Numbered from the stretch's first letter, positions 53,158 to 62,494 are shown. The stretch: DNA of 64,000 bases from Acidimicrobiaceae bacterium (GCA_947450115.1 CANFUE010000007.1:1-64000); one strand, 5' to 3'. The notes: generated from the letters alone by a model not told the origin. A program made the numbers and translations.

Positions 53158-54108
53158 ATGGAACTTCGCCAGCTAACCAGCCTCCTCGCCATTGCCGACC
53201 ACGGCTCGTTTTCCGCCGCAGCAAAGTCACTTGGCACCGTCCAGTCGAACGTTTCTGCCCATATTTCGCGGCTAGAAAAGGACTTAGGTACCACCCTCAT
53301 CGACCGCCAAAGTGGTCAACTCACCGATGAAGGGCTCGCTGTTGCCGAGCGCGCTCGGCGCATCGTGCACGAAATGGACGACATTACGTCCGACCTCAAG
53401 ACCCGCGACGAGGAAGTAACCGGAGAAACCCGCCTCGGAGTGCTCGGCACCACCGCCCGTTGGTTCATGCCCCGGCTCCTCACCTCGCTCTCGCACTCGC
53501 AGCCTGGCATTCGCACCATTGTTCACGAGGGCAGCACATCGTCGCTCTTACCGCGTCTTGCCAATGGCACCATCGACGCAGCCATTGTTCACTTGCCTGT
53601 TGATGACCCTGAGCTCATGACGCAACCACTCTTTGCCGAAGACATGTTGCTTCTCGCCCACTCCAAGCATGCACTTGCCTCATACGACACCATCTCGCTC
53701 ACAGAACTCGCTACCTATCCGCTGCTATTGCCACCGCGCAGTACAGCATTTCGCCGCATTGTCGACCGCGCAGCAGCGAATAAAGGAGTGGCATTACAAG
53801 CTCAGGCAGAAATCGATGGCGTACGACTACTCGCTTCACTCGCCTTTGAAGGTTTCGGTGCAGCCATTGTGCCCGCAAGCGCAATTCCCGGCTGGCTGAA
53901 AGGCGACTTCGTGCGCATCGCGGTTCCCGAACTTCCACGTCGCGTGGTGGGCTGGGCCCAACGTCGGCGCCCACAGCCCAATCGCGCAACTCGTGCCACC
54001 TTGTCGGTAGCCCAATCGGTCATTGAGAAATACGGCACACGCCAACCTGGTGTTTATGTGGGCAAGGGCGCGTTCCCGCTTGCAAGAAATCCCGACTCAC
54101 GCGCCTAA
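53158..54108 (+). CDS. LysR family transcriptional regulator
   Basis: This 316-residue LysR regulator has MELRQLTSLLAIADHGSFSAAAKSLGTVQSNVSAHISRLEKDLGTTLIDR as its winged helix-turn-helix and a periplasmic-binding-like effector domain afterwards. The ATG at 53158 is the family start; the longer ORF to 53041 runs through hairpin RNA. It is followed after 13 bases by the acyl-CoA carboxylase beta gene, so it may regulate that gene. The T-run and terminator-like hairpin directly before its ATG suggest its expression depends on readthrough. Confidence 0.9.
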   Translation: MELRQLTSLLAIADHGSFSAAAKSLGTVQSNVSAHISRLEKDLGTTLIDRQSGQLTDEGLAVAERARRIVHEMDDITSDLKTRDEEVTGETRLGVLGTTARWFMPRLLTSLSHSQPGIRTIVHEGSTSSLLPRLANGTIDAAIVHLPVDDPELMTQPLFAEDMLLLAHSKHALASYDTISLTELATYPLLLPPRSTAFRRIVDRAAANKGVALQAQAEIDGVRLLASLAFEGFGAAIVPASAIPGWLKGDFVRIAVPELPRRVVGWAQRRRPQPNRATRATLSVAQSVIEKYGTRQPGVYVGKGAFPLARNPDSRA

Positions 54109-54121
54109 TGTTGAAGTCGTC

Positions 54122-55504
54122 ATGACTCTCACGAATAATTTCACACCTTCCATCGACCTCGTGAAGTCGGTGCGTGGAGCTGCCCAAGCAGATATTCGTG
54201 TTCTCAATACTTTTGACCCCAACTCCCCTCGTCGCGTGGTGTGGATCAACATTGAAGAAGAAGTGCGCCGCGGTGCACTTTCTGCCGATGCATGTTTAGT
54301 CATTGAAACTGCCGCAACCCTTGCATGCGATAAGCGCTACCCGCTCGTCATGAGCCTGGGTTCATCTGGTGCCGACATTGTTGAAGGCATTGCAGCACTG
54401 CACGGTTGGGGCTCTGCTGCGCGCGCTCTTGCTCGTTGCTCTGGCATTGTTCCCACCATTCACGTGGTCACTGGCCCAGCAGTATCGGGGCCAGCGCTGC
54501 TCATTGGGCTCGCCGACTTCGTAGTGATGACCGAAGATGCCTACGCATTTGTTTCTGGGCCCACCATGGTTGCTGAATTCACTGGTGAAACCGTGAGCAA
54601 TGAAGAACTTGGCGGAGCAACAATTCATGCTCGCGCAAGTGGCGTTGCATCACTTGTTGTTGCAAATGTTGAAGCAGCGCATTTAGCAGTAGAGCAAATA
54701 CTGAACTATCTGCCCAACAGCGTTGACGAACTTCCTGAAATGCTGGAAACCGACGACCCCTTCGACAGGTCCACCCCCGAAGCTGGCGACTTCATTCCTG
54801 CGTCATCTACTGGTTCATATGACGTACGTAAGGTCATTTCATCGCTCGTTGACGATGGCGAGTATTTTGAGTTGCGCGCCCGCTGGGCTGCCAACGTCGT
54901 CACAACTTTTGCTCGCATCGATGGTCGCGTTATTGGCATTGTGGCCAACCAGCCCATCGTGCTTGCCGGCACGCTCGACATTCCTGCATCGCAAAAGGCC
55001 GCTCGGTTTGTTGCGTTCTGCGACGCCTTCAACATTCCCCTCATTACCTTGGTCGACACGCCTGGCTTCTACCCCGGTAAAGACCTGGAATGGCGCGGCA
55101 TGATTCGCCATGGTGCACAACTCGTGTTTGCCTACGCTCGCGCCTCGGTGCCACGCATCTGCATCATTTTGCGCAAGTCATATGGTGGCGCCTACATCGT
55201 GATGGACTCGAAGAACATGGGCAACGACGTGTGCCTTGCATGGCCATGGGCCGAATTGGCCGTGATGGGTGCGGGCCAAGCCGCCGCCATCTTGCAACGC
55301 CGGGCAACACCAGAAGAACGAGCAGCTTTCGAAGCCGACTATTCAGAACGCCTCTTGAACCCCTACATCGCAGCCGAGCGTGGGTTGGTTGACGGGGTCA
55401 TTGAGCCCGCCGACACACGGCGAGAAATTGCGTCGGCTTTACGTGCCCTTGAACACAAGCGCGAGCGCCTCCAGGCCCGCAAACACGACAACACGCCCTT
55501 GTAA
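54122..55504 (+). CDS. Acyl-CoA carboxylase carboxyltransferase (beta) subunit
   Basis: This 460-residue protein has the carboxyltransferase fold of acetyl/propionyl-CoA carboxylase beta subunits (PccB/AccD type). Visible blocks include VMSLGSSGADIVEGIAALHGWG, VTGPAVSGPALLIGLADFVVM, GTLDIPASQKAARFVAFCDAFNIPLITLVDTPGFYPGKDLEW, and ARASVPRICIILRKSYGGAYIVMDSKNMG. It is shorter than the common 510-530 residues, with the N-terminal part reduced. No biotin-carboxyl-carrier/alpha subunit gene is nearby. ATG 54122 is chosen over the longer ORF, which overlaps LysR. Confidence 0.85.
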   Translation: MTLTNNFTPSIDLVKSVRGAAQADIRVLNTFDPNSPRRVVWINIEEEVRRGALSADACLVIETAATLACDKRYPLVMSLGSSGADIVEGIAALHGWGSAARALARCSGIVPTIHVVTGPAVSGPALLIGLADFVVMTEDAYAFVSGPTMVAEFTGETVSNEELGGATIHARASGVASLVVANVEAAHLAVEQILNYLPNSVDELPEMLETDDPFDRSTPEAGDFIPASSTGSYDVRKVISSLVDDGEYFELRARWAANVVTTFARIDGRVIGIVANQPIVLAGTLDIPASQKAARFVAFCDAFNIPLITLVDTPGFYPGKDLEWRGMIRHGAQLVFAYARASVPRICIILRKSYGGAYIVMDSKNMGNDVCLAWPWAELAVMGAGQAAAILQRRATPEERAAFEADYSERLLNPYIAAERGLVDGVIEPADTRREIASALRALEHKRERLQARKHDNTPL

Positions 55505-55525
55505 TTTTTTGCACAAGGCTGCTCC

Positions 55526-55558
55526 CATTGTGAGCGCAGGGGCATTGTGCTCTATTCT
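55526..55558 (+). promoter_or_regulatory. gltA promoter region with CATTGTG repeats
   Basis: CATTGTG occurs at 55526-55532 and again at 55543-55549, 17 bases apart. TTGTGA (55528-55533) and TATTCT (55553-55558) are -35/-10-like with a 19-base spacer, which would give a leader of about 40 bases before the ATG at 55606. Confidence 0.4.
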
Positions 55559-55565
55559 TTCCCAC

Positions 55566-55583
55566 GGGGAGGAAGCCCCCAAT
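55566..55583 (+). promoter_or_regulatory. gltA leader C-run element (GGGG, then CCCCCAAT)
   Basis: GGGG at 55566-55569 and CCCC at 55576-55579 can pair locally, and CCCCCAAT (55576-55583) matches the motif at the acnA and icd start codons. Here it is 23-30 bases upstream of the ATG, ahead of the ribosome-binding site GAAGGAG. Confidence 0.5.
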
Positions 55584-55605
55584 ACCTAACTGAAGGAGTT
55601 CACAG

Positions 55606-56874
55606 ATGGCCGACACCATAACGCTCATCGATGATCGCACTGGAAAAAAAGTCACAGTTGCAATCAATGACGGAGTTTTCTCATCTGCAGCATTGCGTGA
55701 GCTCGACCCCGACCTACGCATGTACGACCCTGCATTTCTCAGCACTGCTGCGTGCTCGTCGTCCATCACGTACCTCGACGGAGATGCGGGCATTTTGCGT
55801 TACCGCGGATACCCCATCGAGCAACTTGCTGAAAAGAGCAACTTCCTTGAAGTCGCTTACCTCTTGTTGAATGGCGAACTCCCCACGTCAGAAGAACTCA
55901 GCAAGTGGACCTACGACGTCACACACCACACCATGATTCACGAGAACATGCGTAAGCGTTTTGTTGACGGTTTCCATTACGACGCACACCCCATGGGCAT
56001 GTTCGTTTCATCTCTCGCTGCTCTTGGCACGTTCTACGACGACGCCAAAGACATTTTCAATAAACAAGCTCTCGACCGCCAAACGCTGCGCCTCATTGCC
56101 AAAGTGCCCACCTTGGCTGCCATGGCATACCGCTTCAGCATGGGTCTCCCCTTTGTTTACCCCGATAACTCACTCAGCTACGGCGCCAACTTCTTGAACA
56201 TGATGTTCAAGGTGGGTGACGACTACAAGGTCAACCCAGTACTTGCCCGCGCTATGGATCTTCTCTTCATTTTGCACGCCGACCACGAGCAGAACTGTGG
56301 CACCACTGCAATGCGCGTGGTTGCATCTTCCAATGCCGACCCATACTCAGCTGCTGCAGGAGCCGCATCGGCGCTCTATGGCCCACTTCACGGTGGAGCC
56401 AACGAGGCTGTGTTGCACATGCTCCAAGAAATTGGTTCAGTCGACAATGTTCCTGCTTTCGTACAGTCGGTCAAAGACGGCAAAGGCAAGCTCATGGGCT
56501 TCGGACACCGCGTGTACAAGAACTACGACCCACGCGCCACCATCATCAAAAAAGCCGCATACGACGTTTTTGAAGTCACTGGCAAGAACCCATTGCTCGA
56601 CATTGCATTGAAGCTTGAAGAAACGGCACTTGCCGATGAGTACTTCATCTCACGCAAGTTGTACCCCAACGTCGACTTCTACTCTGGTCTCATCTACGAA
56701 GCACTCGGCTTCCCTGCCGACATGTTCACCGTATTGTTCGCTATTCCACGTACCGCTGGTTGGCTTGCTCACTACGCTGAATTGTTGTCAGACAAAGAGC
56801 AAAAGATCAGCCGTCCGCGCCAGCGCTACACCGGTGCAGCAGAACGTCAATTCGTTCAAATCGCTGCTCGCTAA
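55606..56874 (+). CDS. gltA: Citrate synthase
   Basis: This 422-residue enzyme condenses oxaloacetate and acetyl-CoA. Catalytic elements are in LHADHEQNCGTTAMRVV, LYGPLHGGANEAVLHML and GKLMGFGHRVYKNYDPRA, and the N-terminal domain (DGDAGILRYRGYPIEQLAEKSNFLEVAYLLLNGELP) is of the longer GltA type. A GAAGGAG ribosome-binding site precedes the ATG. It ends four bases inside the convergent quinone oxidoreductase gene. Confidence 0.97.
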   Translation: MADTITLIDDRTGKKVTVAINDGVFSSAALRELDPDLRMYDPAFLSTAACSSSITYLDGDAGILRYRGYPIEQLAEKSNFLEVAYLLLNGELPTSEELSKWTYDVTHHTMIHENMRKRFVDGFHYDAHPMGMFVSSLAALGTFYDDAKDIFNKQALDRQTLRLIAKVPTLAAMAYRFSMGLPFVYPDNSLSYGANFLNMMFKVGDDYKVNPVLARAMDLLFILHADHEQNCGTTAMRVVASSNADPYSAAAGAASALYGPLHGGANEAVLHMLQEIGSVDNVPAFVQSVKDGKGKLMGFGHRVYKNYDPRATIIKKAAYDVFEVTGKNPLLDIALKLEETALADEYFISRKLYPNVDFYSGLIYEALGFPADMFTVLFAIPRTAGWLAHYAELLSDKEQKISRPRQRYTGAAERQFVQIAAR

Positions 56875-57854
56875 CGCGAGATATCAATCACAATTTTTCC
56901 GGCATTGGCATTTTTTGCCATGTGCTCATGCGCAATTGCAATGTCGGAGAATTCATAACGTGAGTCGATGACTGGCTTCAGTGCGCCTGTTGCAAACAGC
57001 GGCAGCATTTCAGCTGCGAAGCGCTGGCTAATAGCGATTTTTTCATCGAGTGGTCGCGCCCGCAAAACTGTTCCTATAAGACGTGCGCGTTTGAACATCA
57101 GCCCGCCCAAGTTCATGGCTGGTGGTGGGCCGGCCATGGTTCCTACTTGAACAATGCAACCCTTTAACGCAAGCGATGCAATATTGCGGTCAACATAGTC
57201 GCCGCCAATAACGTCGAGAATAGTGTCGACACCTTTGCCACCAGTGAACTTCTTTACTTCTTCCACGAAATCTTGTGTGGAGTAATCGATAACAAGATCG
57301 GCGCCAAGGTTTTTGCAGGCTTGCACTTTTCCGGTGGAACAGGTCACCACCACACGCGCACCTATTGCTTTACAAATTTGAATTCCGGCTGTGCCAACGC
57401 CCGATGCACCTGCGTGCACCAATGCAATACGGCCGCTGGTGAGACCACCTTGAACCACAAGTGCATCCCAAGCAGTAATAAAGACTTCGGGTATTGCCGC
57501 AGCATCGTTCACCGAAATGTTCGACGGCACACGCATTGCCTGGCGTTCATGCACTACTAAATACTCGGCGTATCCACCACCGCTCACAATGCCCATGACG
57601 GCATCGCCAACGGCGTGTTCACGAACGCGACTTCCAATAGCAGTAACTACACCAGCAAATTCGAGGCCAGGAACATCGTGTTCTACTGGGCTCGGGTTCG
57701 GGTAAAGCCCCATGCGCTGCATGAGGTCGGCCCTGTTTAATGCCGTTGCCCGTACCGCAACCAACACTTCTTCAGCATCGGGTTGCGGTACGGGAATATC
57801 GGCAAAGCGCAGTACTTCTGGCCCGCCAAACTCGGTGAGCACAACTGCGCGCAT
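56871..57854 (-). CDS. NADPH:quinone oxidoreductase-like (MDR family)
   Basis: This 327-residue zinc-independent medium-chain reductase has ATALNRADLMQRMGLYP, GLEFAGVV, the nucleotide turn HAGASGVGTAGIQICKAIGARVVVTCSTG and the end GKIVIDISR, matching the QOR/PIG3-like branch that reduces quinones or enones with NADPH. The catalytic-zinc ligand Cys is absent, as in this branch. It starts five bases after the icd stop (same strand), so it may be co-transcribed with icd. Confidence 0.87.
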   Translation of the reverse strand: MRAVVLTEFGGPEVLRFADIPVPQPDAEEVLVAVRATALNRADLMQRMGLYPNPSPVEHDVPGLEFAGVVTAIGSRVREHAVGDAVMGIVSGGGYAEYLVVHERQAMRVPSNISVNDAAAIPEVFITAWDALVVQGGLTSGRIALVHAGASGVGTAGIQICKAIGARVVVTCSTGKVQACKNLGADLVIDYSTQDFVEEVKKFTGGKGVDTILDVIGGDYVDRNIASLALKGCIVQVGTMAGPPPAMNLGGLMFKRARLIGTVLRARPLDEKIAISQRFAAEMLPLFATGALKPVIDSRYEFSDIAIAHEHMAKNANAGKIVIDISR

Positions 57855-57859
57855 AACGA

Positions 57860-59077
57860 TTAGGCCATCTTCTTTTGCAAACGTGTATCGAGTGCTTCCA
57901 AGAAACCTTCAGTGGTGAGCCATGGAGCATCTTTCGAGATGAGAATCGACAAGTCTTTTGTCATCTCGCCAGCTTCAATTGCTTCCACACACACTTCTTC
58001 GAGCTTCGTTGCGAAGTCGATGAGTTTCGGGTTGTTGTCGAGCTTGCCACGATGCACCAAACCACGTGTCCAGGCAAAAATTGATGCAACTGGGTTAGTT
58101 GATGTCTTGTTGCCCTTCTGGTGTTCGCGGTAGTGACGAGTGACGGTGCCGTGAGCAGCTTCTGCTTCCACAGTGCGGCCATCTGGCGTGTAGAGAACCG
58201 AGGTCATGAGGCCAAGTGAGCCAAAGCCCTGTGCAACGGTGTCGCTTTGTACGTCGCCGTCGTAGTTCTTACATGCCCATACGTAGCCACCTTCCCACTT
58301 CATGACGCATGCAACCATGTCGTCGATGAGGCGATGCTCGTAGGTAATGCCAGCCTTGTCGAAGTCGGCCTTGAACTCGTTCACGAACACTTCTTCGAAG
58401 AGGTCTTTGAACTGGCCGTCGTATGCCTTCAAGATGGTGTTCTTGGTGCTCATGTACACGGGGTACTTACGGTCGAGACCGTAACGCAACGACGCACGAG
58501 CAAAGTCGCGGATGCTGTCGTTGAAGTTGTACATACCCATTGCAACGCCACCGTCTTTGCCAAACTTGGCAACTTCAAGTTCCATTGGCGCACTGCCATC
58601 TTCTGGCGTGTAGGTCATGGTGACTGTTCCTGCACCAGGCACTTTGAAGTCGGTTGCTTTGTACTGGTCGCCGTGTGCGTGACGGCCAATAACGATGGGC
58701 TTGGTCCAACCAGGAACCAAGCGAGGGATGTTGCTGCAAATAATTGGCTCGCGGAAAACAACGCCGCCAAGAATGTTGCGGATGGTGCCGTTTGGCGACT
58801 TCCACATTTTCTTCAATTTGAATTCTTCAACGCGTGCTTCGTCTGGCGTAATAGTTGCGCACTTCACACCCACGCCGTGCTTCAAGATGGCACGTGCAGA
58901 ATCGATGGTGACCTGGTCGTCAGTTTGGTCGCGGTATTCCATACCGAGGTCGTAGTACTCAAGTTCAATGTCGAGGTACGGCAAGATGAGGCGATCTTTG
59001 ATGAACTGCCAAATAATGCGTGTCATTTCGTCGCCATCGAGTTCGACGACGGGGTTGTCCACCTTGATCTTTGCCAT
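57860..59077 (-). CDS. icd: Isocitrate dehydrogenase, NADP-dependent, eukaryote-like type
   Basis: This 405-residue enzyme of the homodimeric type oxidatively decarboxylates isocitrate to 2-oxoglutarate. It has [22 protein letters not shown] at the N-terminus, [31 protein letters not shown] with the isocitrate-binding arginines and serine, and ANPVASIF-like [23 protein letters not shown], features of the mitochondrial/cytosolic NADP-IDH subfamily rather than the E. coli type. It begins at ATG 59077, with purine tract and CCCCCA directly upstream. Confidence 0.96.
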   Translation of the reverse strand: MAKIKVDNPVVELDGDEMTRIIWQFIKDRLILPYLDIELEYYDLGMEYRDQTDDQVTIDSARAILKHGVGVKCATITPDEARVEEFKLKKMWKSPNGTIRNILGGVVFREPIICSNIPRLVPGWTKPIVIGRHAHGDQYKATDFKVPGAGTVTMTYTPEDGSAPMELEVAKFGKDGGVAMGMYNFNDSIRDFARASLRYGLDRKYPVYMSTKNTILKAYDGQFKDLFEEVFVNEFKADFDKAGITYEHRLIDDMVACVMKWEGGYVWACKNYDGDVQSDTVAQGFGSLGLMTSVLYTPDGRTVEAEAAHGTVTRHYREHQKGNKTSTNPVASIFAWTRGLVHRGKLDNNPKLIDFATKLEEVCVEAIEAGEMTKDLSILISKDAPWLTTEGFLEALDTRLQKKMA

Positions 59078-59092
59078 TGGGGGCCTTTCTCT
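59075..59092 (-). promoter_or_regulatory. icd translation-start element: purine tract plus CCCCCAATGG
   Basis: On the minus strand, GAGAAAGG is followed by CCCCC (59083-59079), A and the ATG at 59077. This nearly repeats the acnA start region (50681-50700): the purine tract, the C-run and CAATGGC are common to both. Confidence 0.6.
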
Positions 59093-59120
59093 TCCCGCTA
59101 CCCACCAGACGGGTAACGGT

Positions 59121-59144
59121 CACTTGTACGGTACTTGTACACAT
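59121..59144. promoter_or_regulatory. Putative regulatory site in the icd-ACAD interval
   Basis: CACTTGTA, CGGTAC, TTGT, ACACAT; ACTTGTAC is repeated at 59122-59129 and 59133-59140. The first 18 positions share CACTTGTA-N6-TTGT with the acnA/GntR interval at 50615-50632, followed by ACACA in both. Confidence 0.45.
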
Positions 59145-59206
59145 TAGCCGCTCGAGGCCCCCGGGCGTCCTCTGAGCCCCACTATGGCTGGGCTCGCCTG
59201 GTCGCT

Positions 59207-59212
59207 TACCAT
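59207..59212 (+). promoter_or_regulatory. -10 element (TACCAT) of the acyl-CoA dehydrogenase gene
   Basis: TACCAT is six bases (TCATCC) before the ATG at 59219, matching the leaderless TANNNT-N6-start geometry and supporting that start. Confidence 0.57.
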
Positions 59213-59218
59213 TCATCC

Positions 59219-60337
59219 ATGGAATTCGCCTGGACCCCCGAACAAGATGCTCTGCGCGCCCATGCCCGCGCCATTGCCGTCGACGCCGTTGCCCGTTATG
59301 GCCGCTTCAACGACTCATGGATGAATGGGTATTCCAAAGAATTCTCGAAGGAACTTGGCGAGCTCGGCTTCATTGGCATGACATGGCCCAAAGAGTTCGG
59401 TGGCGGCGGACGCCCACCCATTGATCGTCTCATTGTTGGCGAAGAACTCATTTCTGCAGGTGCCCCTATTGCCGCTTCATGGTTTGGCGACCGTCAAATG
59501 GGCCCAGCGTTCATGGCGTACGGAACGCCCGAACAACAAAAAGCTTTTCTTCCTGGCATCTTGTCGGGCGAAGACACCTGGTGCATAGGCATGAGTGAAC
59601 CCGATGCAGGTAGCGACCTTGCATCGTTGAAAACAAGTGCAGTTCTCGATGGCGATGAATGGGTCATTAACGGACAAAAAATCTGGACCTCATTCGGAGC
59701 CGTTGCGCAGTACTGCTATCTCATTTGTCGCACCAGCAACGACGGCCCACCACACGCAGGTATTAGCGAAATTGTTGTGCCTATGAATACACCTGGCATT
59801 GAAGCACGCGAAATTCAAGACATGACCACCAACCGCCACTTTTGCGAAGTGTTCTACACCAATGTGCGCGTGCCAAAAGCAAACTTGGTGGGCGAACAAG
59901 GTGGCGCGTTCAAACAAACAATGCGTCAACTCGAACACGAGCGCGGAGGCATTGACCGTTTGGTATCGAACCATGCGTTGTATCTCAAGGCCCGTGAACG
60001 TGCCGACACTTCCGACCCACGTGTACGCCAAACCATCGCGCAACTCGAGATGTACTACCGCATTGGCCGCATCTTGGTGATGCGTGAAGTATTGAAGCAA
60101 GCGCCTGCTGGTTTTTCTGCAGCCACAAAATGCTTCTGCACCGAACACGAATGGCGTGTTGCTCAATTTGTTGCAGAAACATTTGGTGCCGACGCCATGT
60201 TGTGGGACGACGTCACCTCTGGGCTGATGTATGGGCCTGGCTACACCATCATGGGTGGCACCTCAAATGTGATGCGCAACATTTTGGGCGAGCGCGTGCT
60301 CGGCCTTCCTAAAGAACCATCAGCTCTCAAGAAATAG
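59219..60337 (+). CDS. Acyl-CoA dehydrogenase family protein
   Basis: This 372-residue FAD enzyme has WCIGMSEPDAGSDLASLKTSAV in the middle domain, VINGQKIWTSFGAVAQYCYLICRT, and the C-terminal YTIMGGTSNVMRNILGERVLGLPKEP. The segment that often reads GGTSEIMRN has Asn in place of Glu. It is divergent from icd and followed by a metallo-hydrolase gene after nine bases. The substrate is probably a branched or steroid-ring side chain, but this is not shown. Confidence 0.87.
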   Translation: MEFAWTPEQDALRAHARAIAVDAVARYGRFNDSWMNGYSKEFSKELGELGFIGMTWPKEFGGGGRPPIDRLIVGEELISAGAPIAASWFGDRQMGPAFMAYGTPEQQKAFLPGILSGEDTWCIGMSEPDAGSDLASLKTSAVLDGDEWVINGQKIWTSFGAVAQYCYLICRTSNDGPPHAGISEIVVPMNTPGIEAREIQDMTTNRHFCEVFYTNVRVPKANLVGEQGGAFKQTMRQLEHERGGIDRLVSNHALYLKARERADTSDPRVRQTIAQLEMYYRIGRILVMREVLKQAPAGFSAATKCFCTEHEWRVAQFVAETFGADAMLWDDVTSGLMYGPGYTIMGGTSNVMRNILGERVLGLPKEPSALKK

Positions 60338-60346
60338 GAAACTCAT

Positions 60347-61663
60347 ATGGCCGACCTTCTCGCACTCTCACGCCACATCATCGACACCGGTGTTGTTGAC
60401 TCCGGAACCGGCCCCACCAACCGATTGAGCAATGAACTGTCGGAAATTGCCGACGACCTTGCCATTGTCGAAAGTTTCAGCCACTGCGTGGCGTGGAAAA
60501 CCTCTGAAGGGCTTGCTTGTTTCGACGCCTCAGGTGTTGTTACCGGCCCGCTCGTTGTTGAGGCGTTGAACAAGTGGACCTCAACACCAGTGAGTCATCT
60601 CATTTACACACACGGCCATGCCGACCACATAGGTGGCAGCCCTGCTTTTGCCGCTGCCGCTGCAGCAAAAGGCGTACCCAACCCCCGTGTGATTGGTCAT
60701 GAAAACATTGCGCCACGCGTACAGCGTTACCGCGATACCGATGGCTGGAACAGGTTCATTAACGCCAAACAATTTGGTGGCATTCGTGTAGAGCATCAAT
60801 ACAGCCTTGGTGGAGACAAGAACCATTTCATTCCGCCCGACGTTTTAGAAGTACAAGAATCGTTCCGCGAGCAATACGTCCTCAACATCGGCGACCATTC
60901 TGTAGAACTCAACCACGCCATTGGCGAAACCGACGACCACTTGTGGGCATGGGTTCCCGACAAGAAATGGATTATGGCAGGCGACTTCCTTATTTGGAAT
61001 TTCCCCAATGCCGGCAACCCACAAAAAGTGCAGCGCTACCCACTTGAATGGGCCAAAGCGCTGCGCGGCATGGCAGCCAAACAACCAGAACTTCTTCTCC
61101 CCGCACATGGCTTACCTATAGACGGCAAAGAGCGCATTGAAATAGTGCTCACCGACATTGCAAGTGCACTCGAAACATTGGTGTCGGAAGTTCTGGTGAT
61201 GATGAACGACGGCGCCACACTCGACAGCATCATTCATAGCGTGTCGGTACCACAAGATGTTCTCAACAAACCCTATTTGCGCCCCATGTACGACGAACCC
61301 GAGTTTGTGGTGCACAACATTTGGCGCCTCTATGGCGGCTGGTGGGACGGAGCACCATCACGACTCAAGCCATCACCCGACGCACAACTCGGCGCAGTGA
61401 TTGCTGAACTATCTGGTGGAGTCAACACACTTGTTGCACGCGCTTTGCACGAACTTGCCCAAGGCGACTTCCGCATGGCTTGCCATCTCATCGACTTTGC
61501 CGCATGGGCCGAACCAGAAAACGACCATGTGCACGAAGCACGTTCAGACATTTACGAACAGCGTCGCTCCAAAGAACTCAGCCTCATGAGCAAAGGAATT
61601 TTTAAAGCAGCTGCTCGCGAATCGCGAGCCGTTATCCAGCGCTCACAAGAACCAAAGCCATAA
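60347..61663 (+). CDS. MBL-fold metallo-hydrolase with alkyl sulfatase dimerization domain
   Basis: This 438-residue protein has the metallo-beta-lactamase motif THGHADHIGG (HxHxDH, about residues 86-91), further metal ligands in HENIAPRVQRY, EFNHAIGETDDHLW-like LNHAIGETDDHLWAWVPDKKWIMAGD and LLPAHGLP. The C-terminal half contains the alkyl sulfatase dimerization domain with LFDFAAWAEPEND-like HLIDFAAWAEPENDHVHEARSDIY. SdsA-type alkyl sulfatases also have a C-terminal sterol-carrier domain, missing here. It probably hydrolyses a sulfate or phosphate ester. It follows an acyl-CoA dehydrogenase gene and overlaps the convergent EamA gene. Confidence 0.83.
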   Translation: MADLLALSRHIIDTGVVDSGTGPTNRLSNELSEIADDLAIVESFSHCVAWKTSEGLACFDASGVVTGPLVVEALNKWTSTPVSHLIYTHGHADHIGGSPAFAAAAAAKGVPNPRVIGHENIAPRVQRYRDTDGWNRFINAKQFGGIRVEHQYSLGGDKNHFIPPDVLEVQESFREQYVLNIGDHSVELNHAIGETDDHLWAWVPDKKWIMAGDFLIWNFPNAGNPQKVQRYPLEWAKALRGMAAKQPELLLPAHGLPIDGKERIEIVLTDIASALETLVSEVLVMMNDGATLDSIIHSVSVPQDVLNKPYLRPMYDEPEFVVHNIWRLYGGWWDGAPSRLKPSPDAQLGAVIAELSGGVNTLVARALHELAQGDFRMACHLIDFAAWAEPENDHVHEARSDIYEQRRSKELSLMSKGIFKAAARESRAVIQRSQEPKP

Positions 61664-62468
61664 GCGCACACCCCACACCCACCCACTGAGCTTTATGTAA
61701 ATGCTCTTTGTCAACGGTGGTAGCAAGCAGCAATGTGCTCACAGGGTACAACGATGAGATAACAGCAACAACCGACAACAAACCGTGTCGTGCCGCAAAC
61801 AAGTACGAACCATTTGCTAGCGAATCGAGCAGACCACTCAGCAATGCAAATTTCAATGAGACCCCATGCAGCACCAGCGGCTTTTTCGTACTGAGTACCA
61901 CCACCAAAATGAGTGGAACGCTCACCGAACGCAGCGCAAGCAATGGCCACAACCCAGCATCGGGCGATGTGTGATCGAGTGCAATAAAAATAACGGCGAA
62001 GCACAAACCACCCGTGACCGCCATGGCCACAATTGAGAGCGGTGTTTTCACATTGTGAATGCCAAACGCGTCGGTTACTAAAGCCACGGCAAGCACTGCA
62101 ACTGCCATTCCGAAATACGCAACCACTCCGGGGCGTTCACCACTTGCCAAACCCCAAGCAACAGGAACAACTGTGCCCACCAGCGCAGTGATAGGCGCAA
62201 CCACGGTCATTGAACCCGACGACATTGCCTTATAGAACGCGAGCAACCCCAACGAGCCAGCAATGCCAGCTATTGCGCTAATAACCAAGTCGTGCGTGCT
62301 CGCAATGGGGTCGCCCAAAATGACAACAAGGCAAATGATGACGGCAAAGCTCAAGCTCTGCCCCACCAGGGTCACACTGGCCGACGAAGCGGTGCGTGAA
62401 GCGCGTCCTCCTGAGTAGTCGGCAATGCCATAAACCACAGCGGTGAAGAGTGCGAGGATGACAGCCAC
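61632..62468 (-). CDS. EamA/DMT family transporter
   Basis: This protein of about 278 residues has roughly ten hydrophobic segments and two EamA repeats (AVVYGIADYSGGRASRTASSASVTLVGQSLSFAVIICLVVIL; VAPITALVGTVVPVAWGLASGERPG; the second with SLYPVSTLLLATTVDKEHLHKAQWVGVGCALMALVLV). It likely exports a metabolite. GTG 62468 is chosen because the longer ORF to 62561 overlaps the divergent aldo/keto reductase gene; this start is not confirmed by a ribosome-binding site. It overlaps the metallo-hydrolase stop by 32 bases. Confidence 0.8.
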   Translation of the reverse strand: MAVILALFTAVVYGIADYSGGRASRTASSASVTLVGQSLSFAVIICLVVILGDPIASTHDLVISAIAGIAGSLGLLAFYKAMSSGSMTVVAPITALVGTVVPVAWGLASGERPGVVAYFGMAVAVLAVALVTDAFGIHNVKTPLSIVAMAVTGGLCFAVIFIALDHTSPDAGLWPLLALRSVSVPLILVVVLSTKKPLVLHGVSLKFALLSGLLDSLANGSYLFAARHGLLSVVAVISSLYPVSTLLLATTVDKEHLHKAQWVGVGCALMALVLVSAG

Positions 62469-62494
62469 AGTGAACGAGGCTACGGTACATAGCC

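Noticed and set aside
54023-54121. Extension of the carboxyltransferase gene to 54023
   Set aside because: It lies within the LysR coding sequence and does not resemble the family N-terminus.
59122-59140. ACTTGTAC direct repeats as a CRISPR or tandem array
   Set aside because: Only two copies of eight bases occur in a promoter interval; there are no spacers, further repeats or cas genes.
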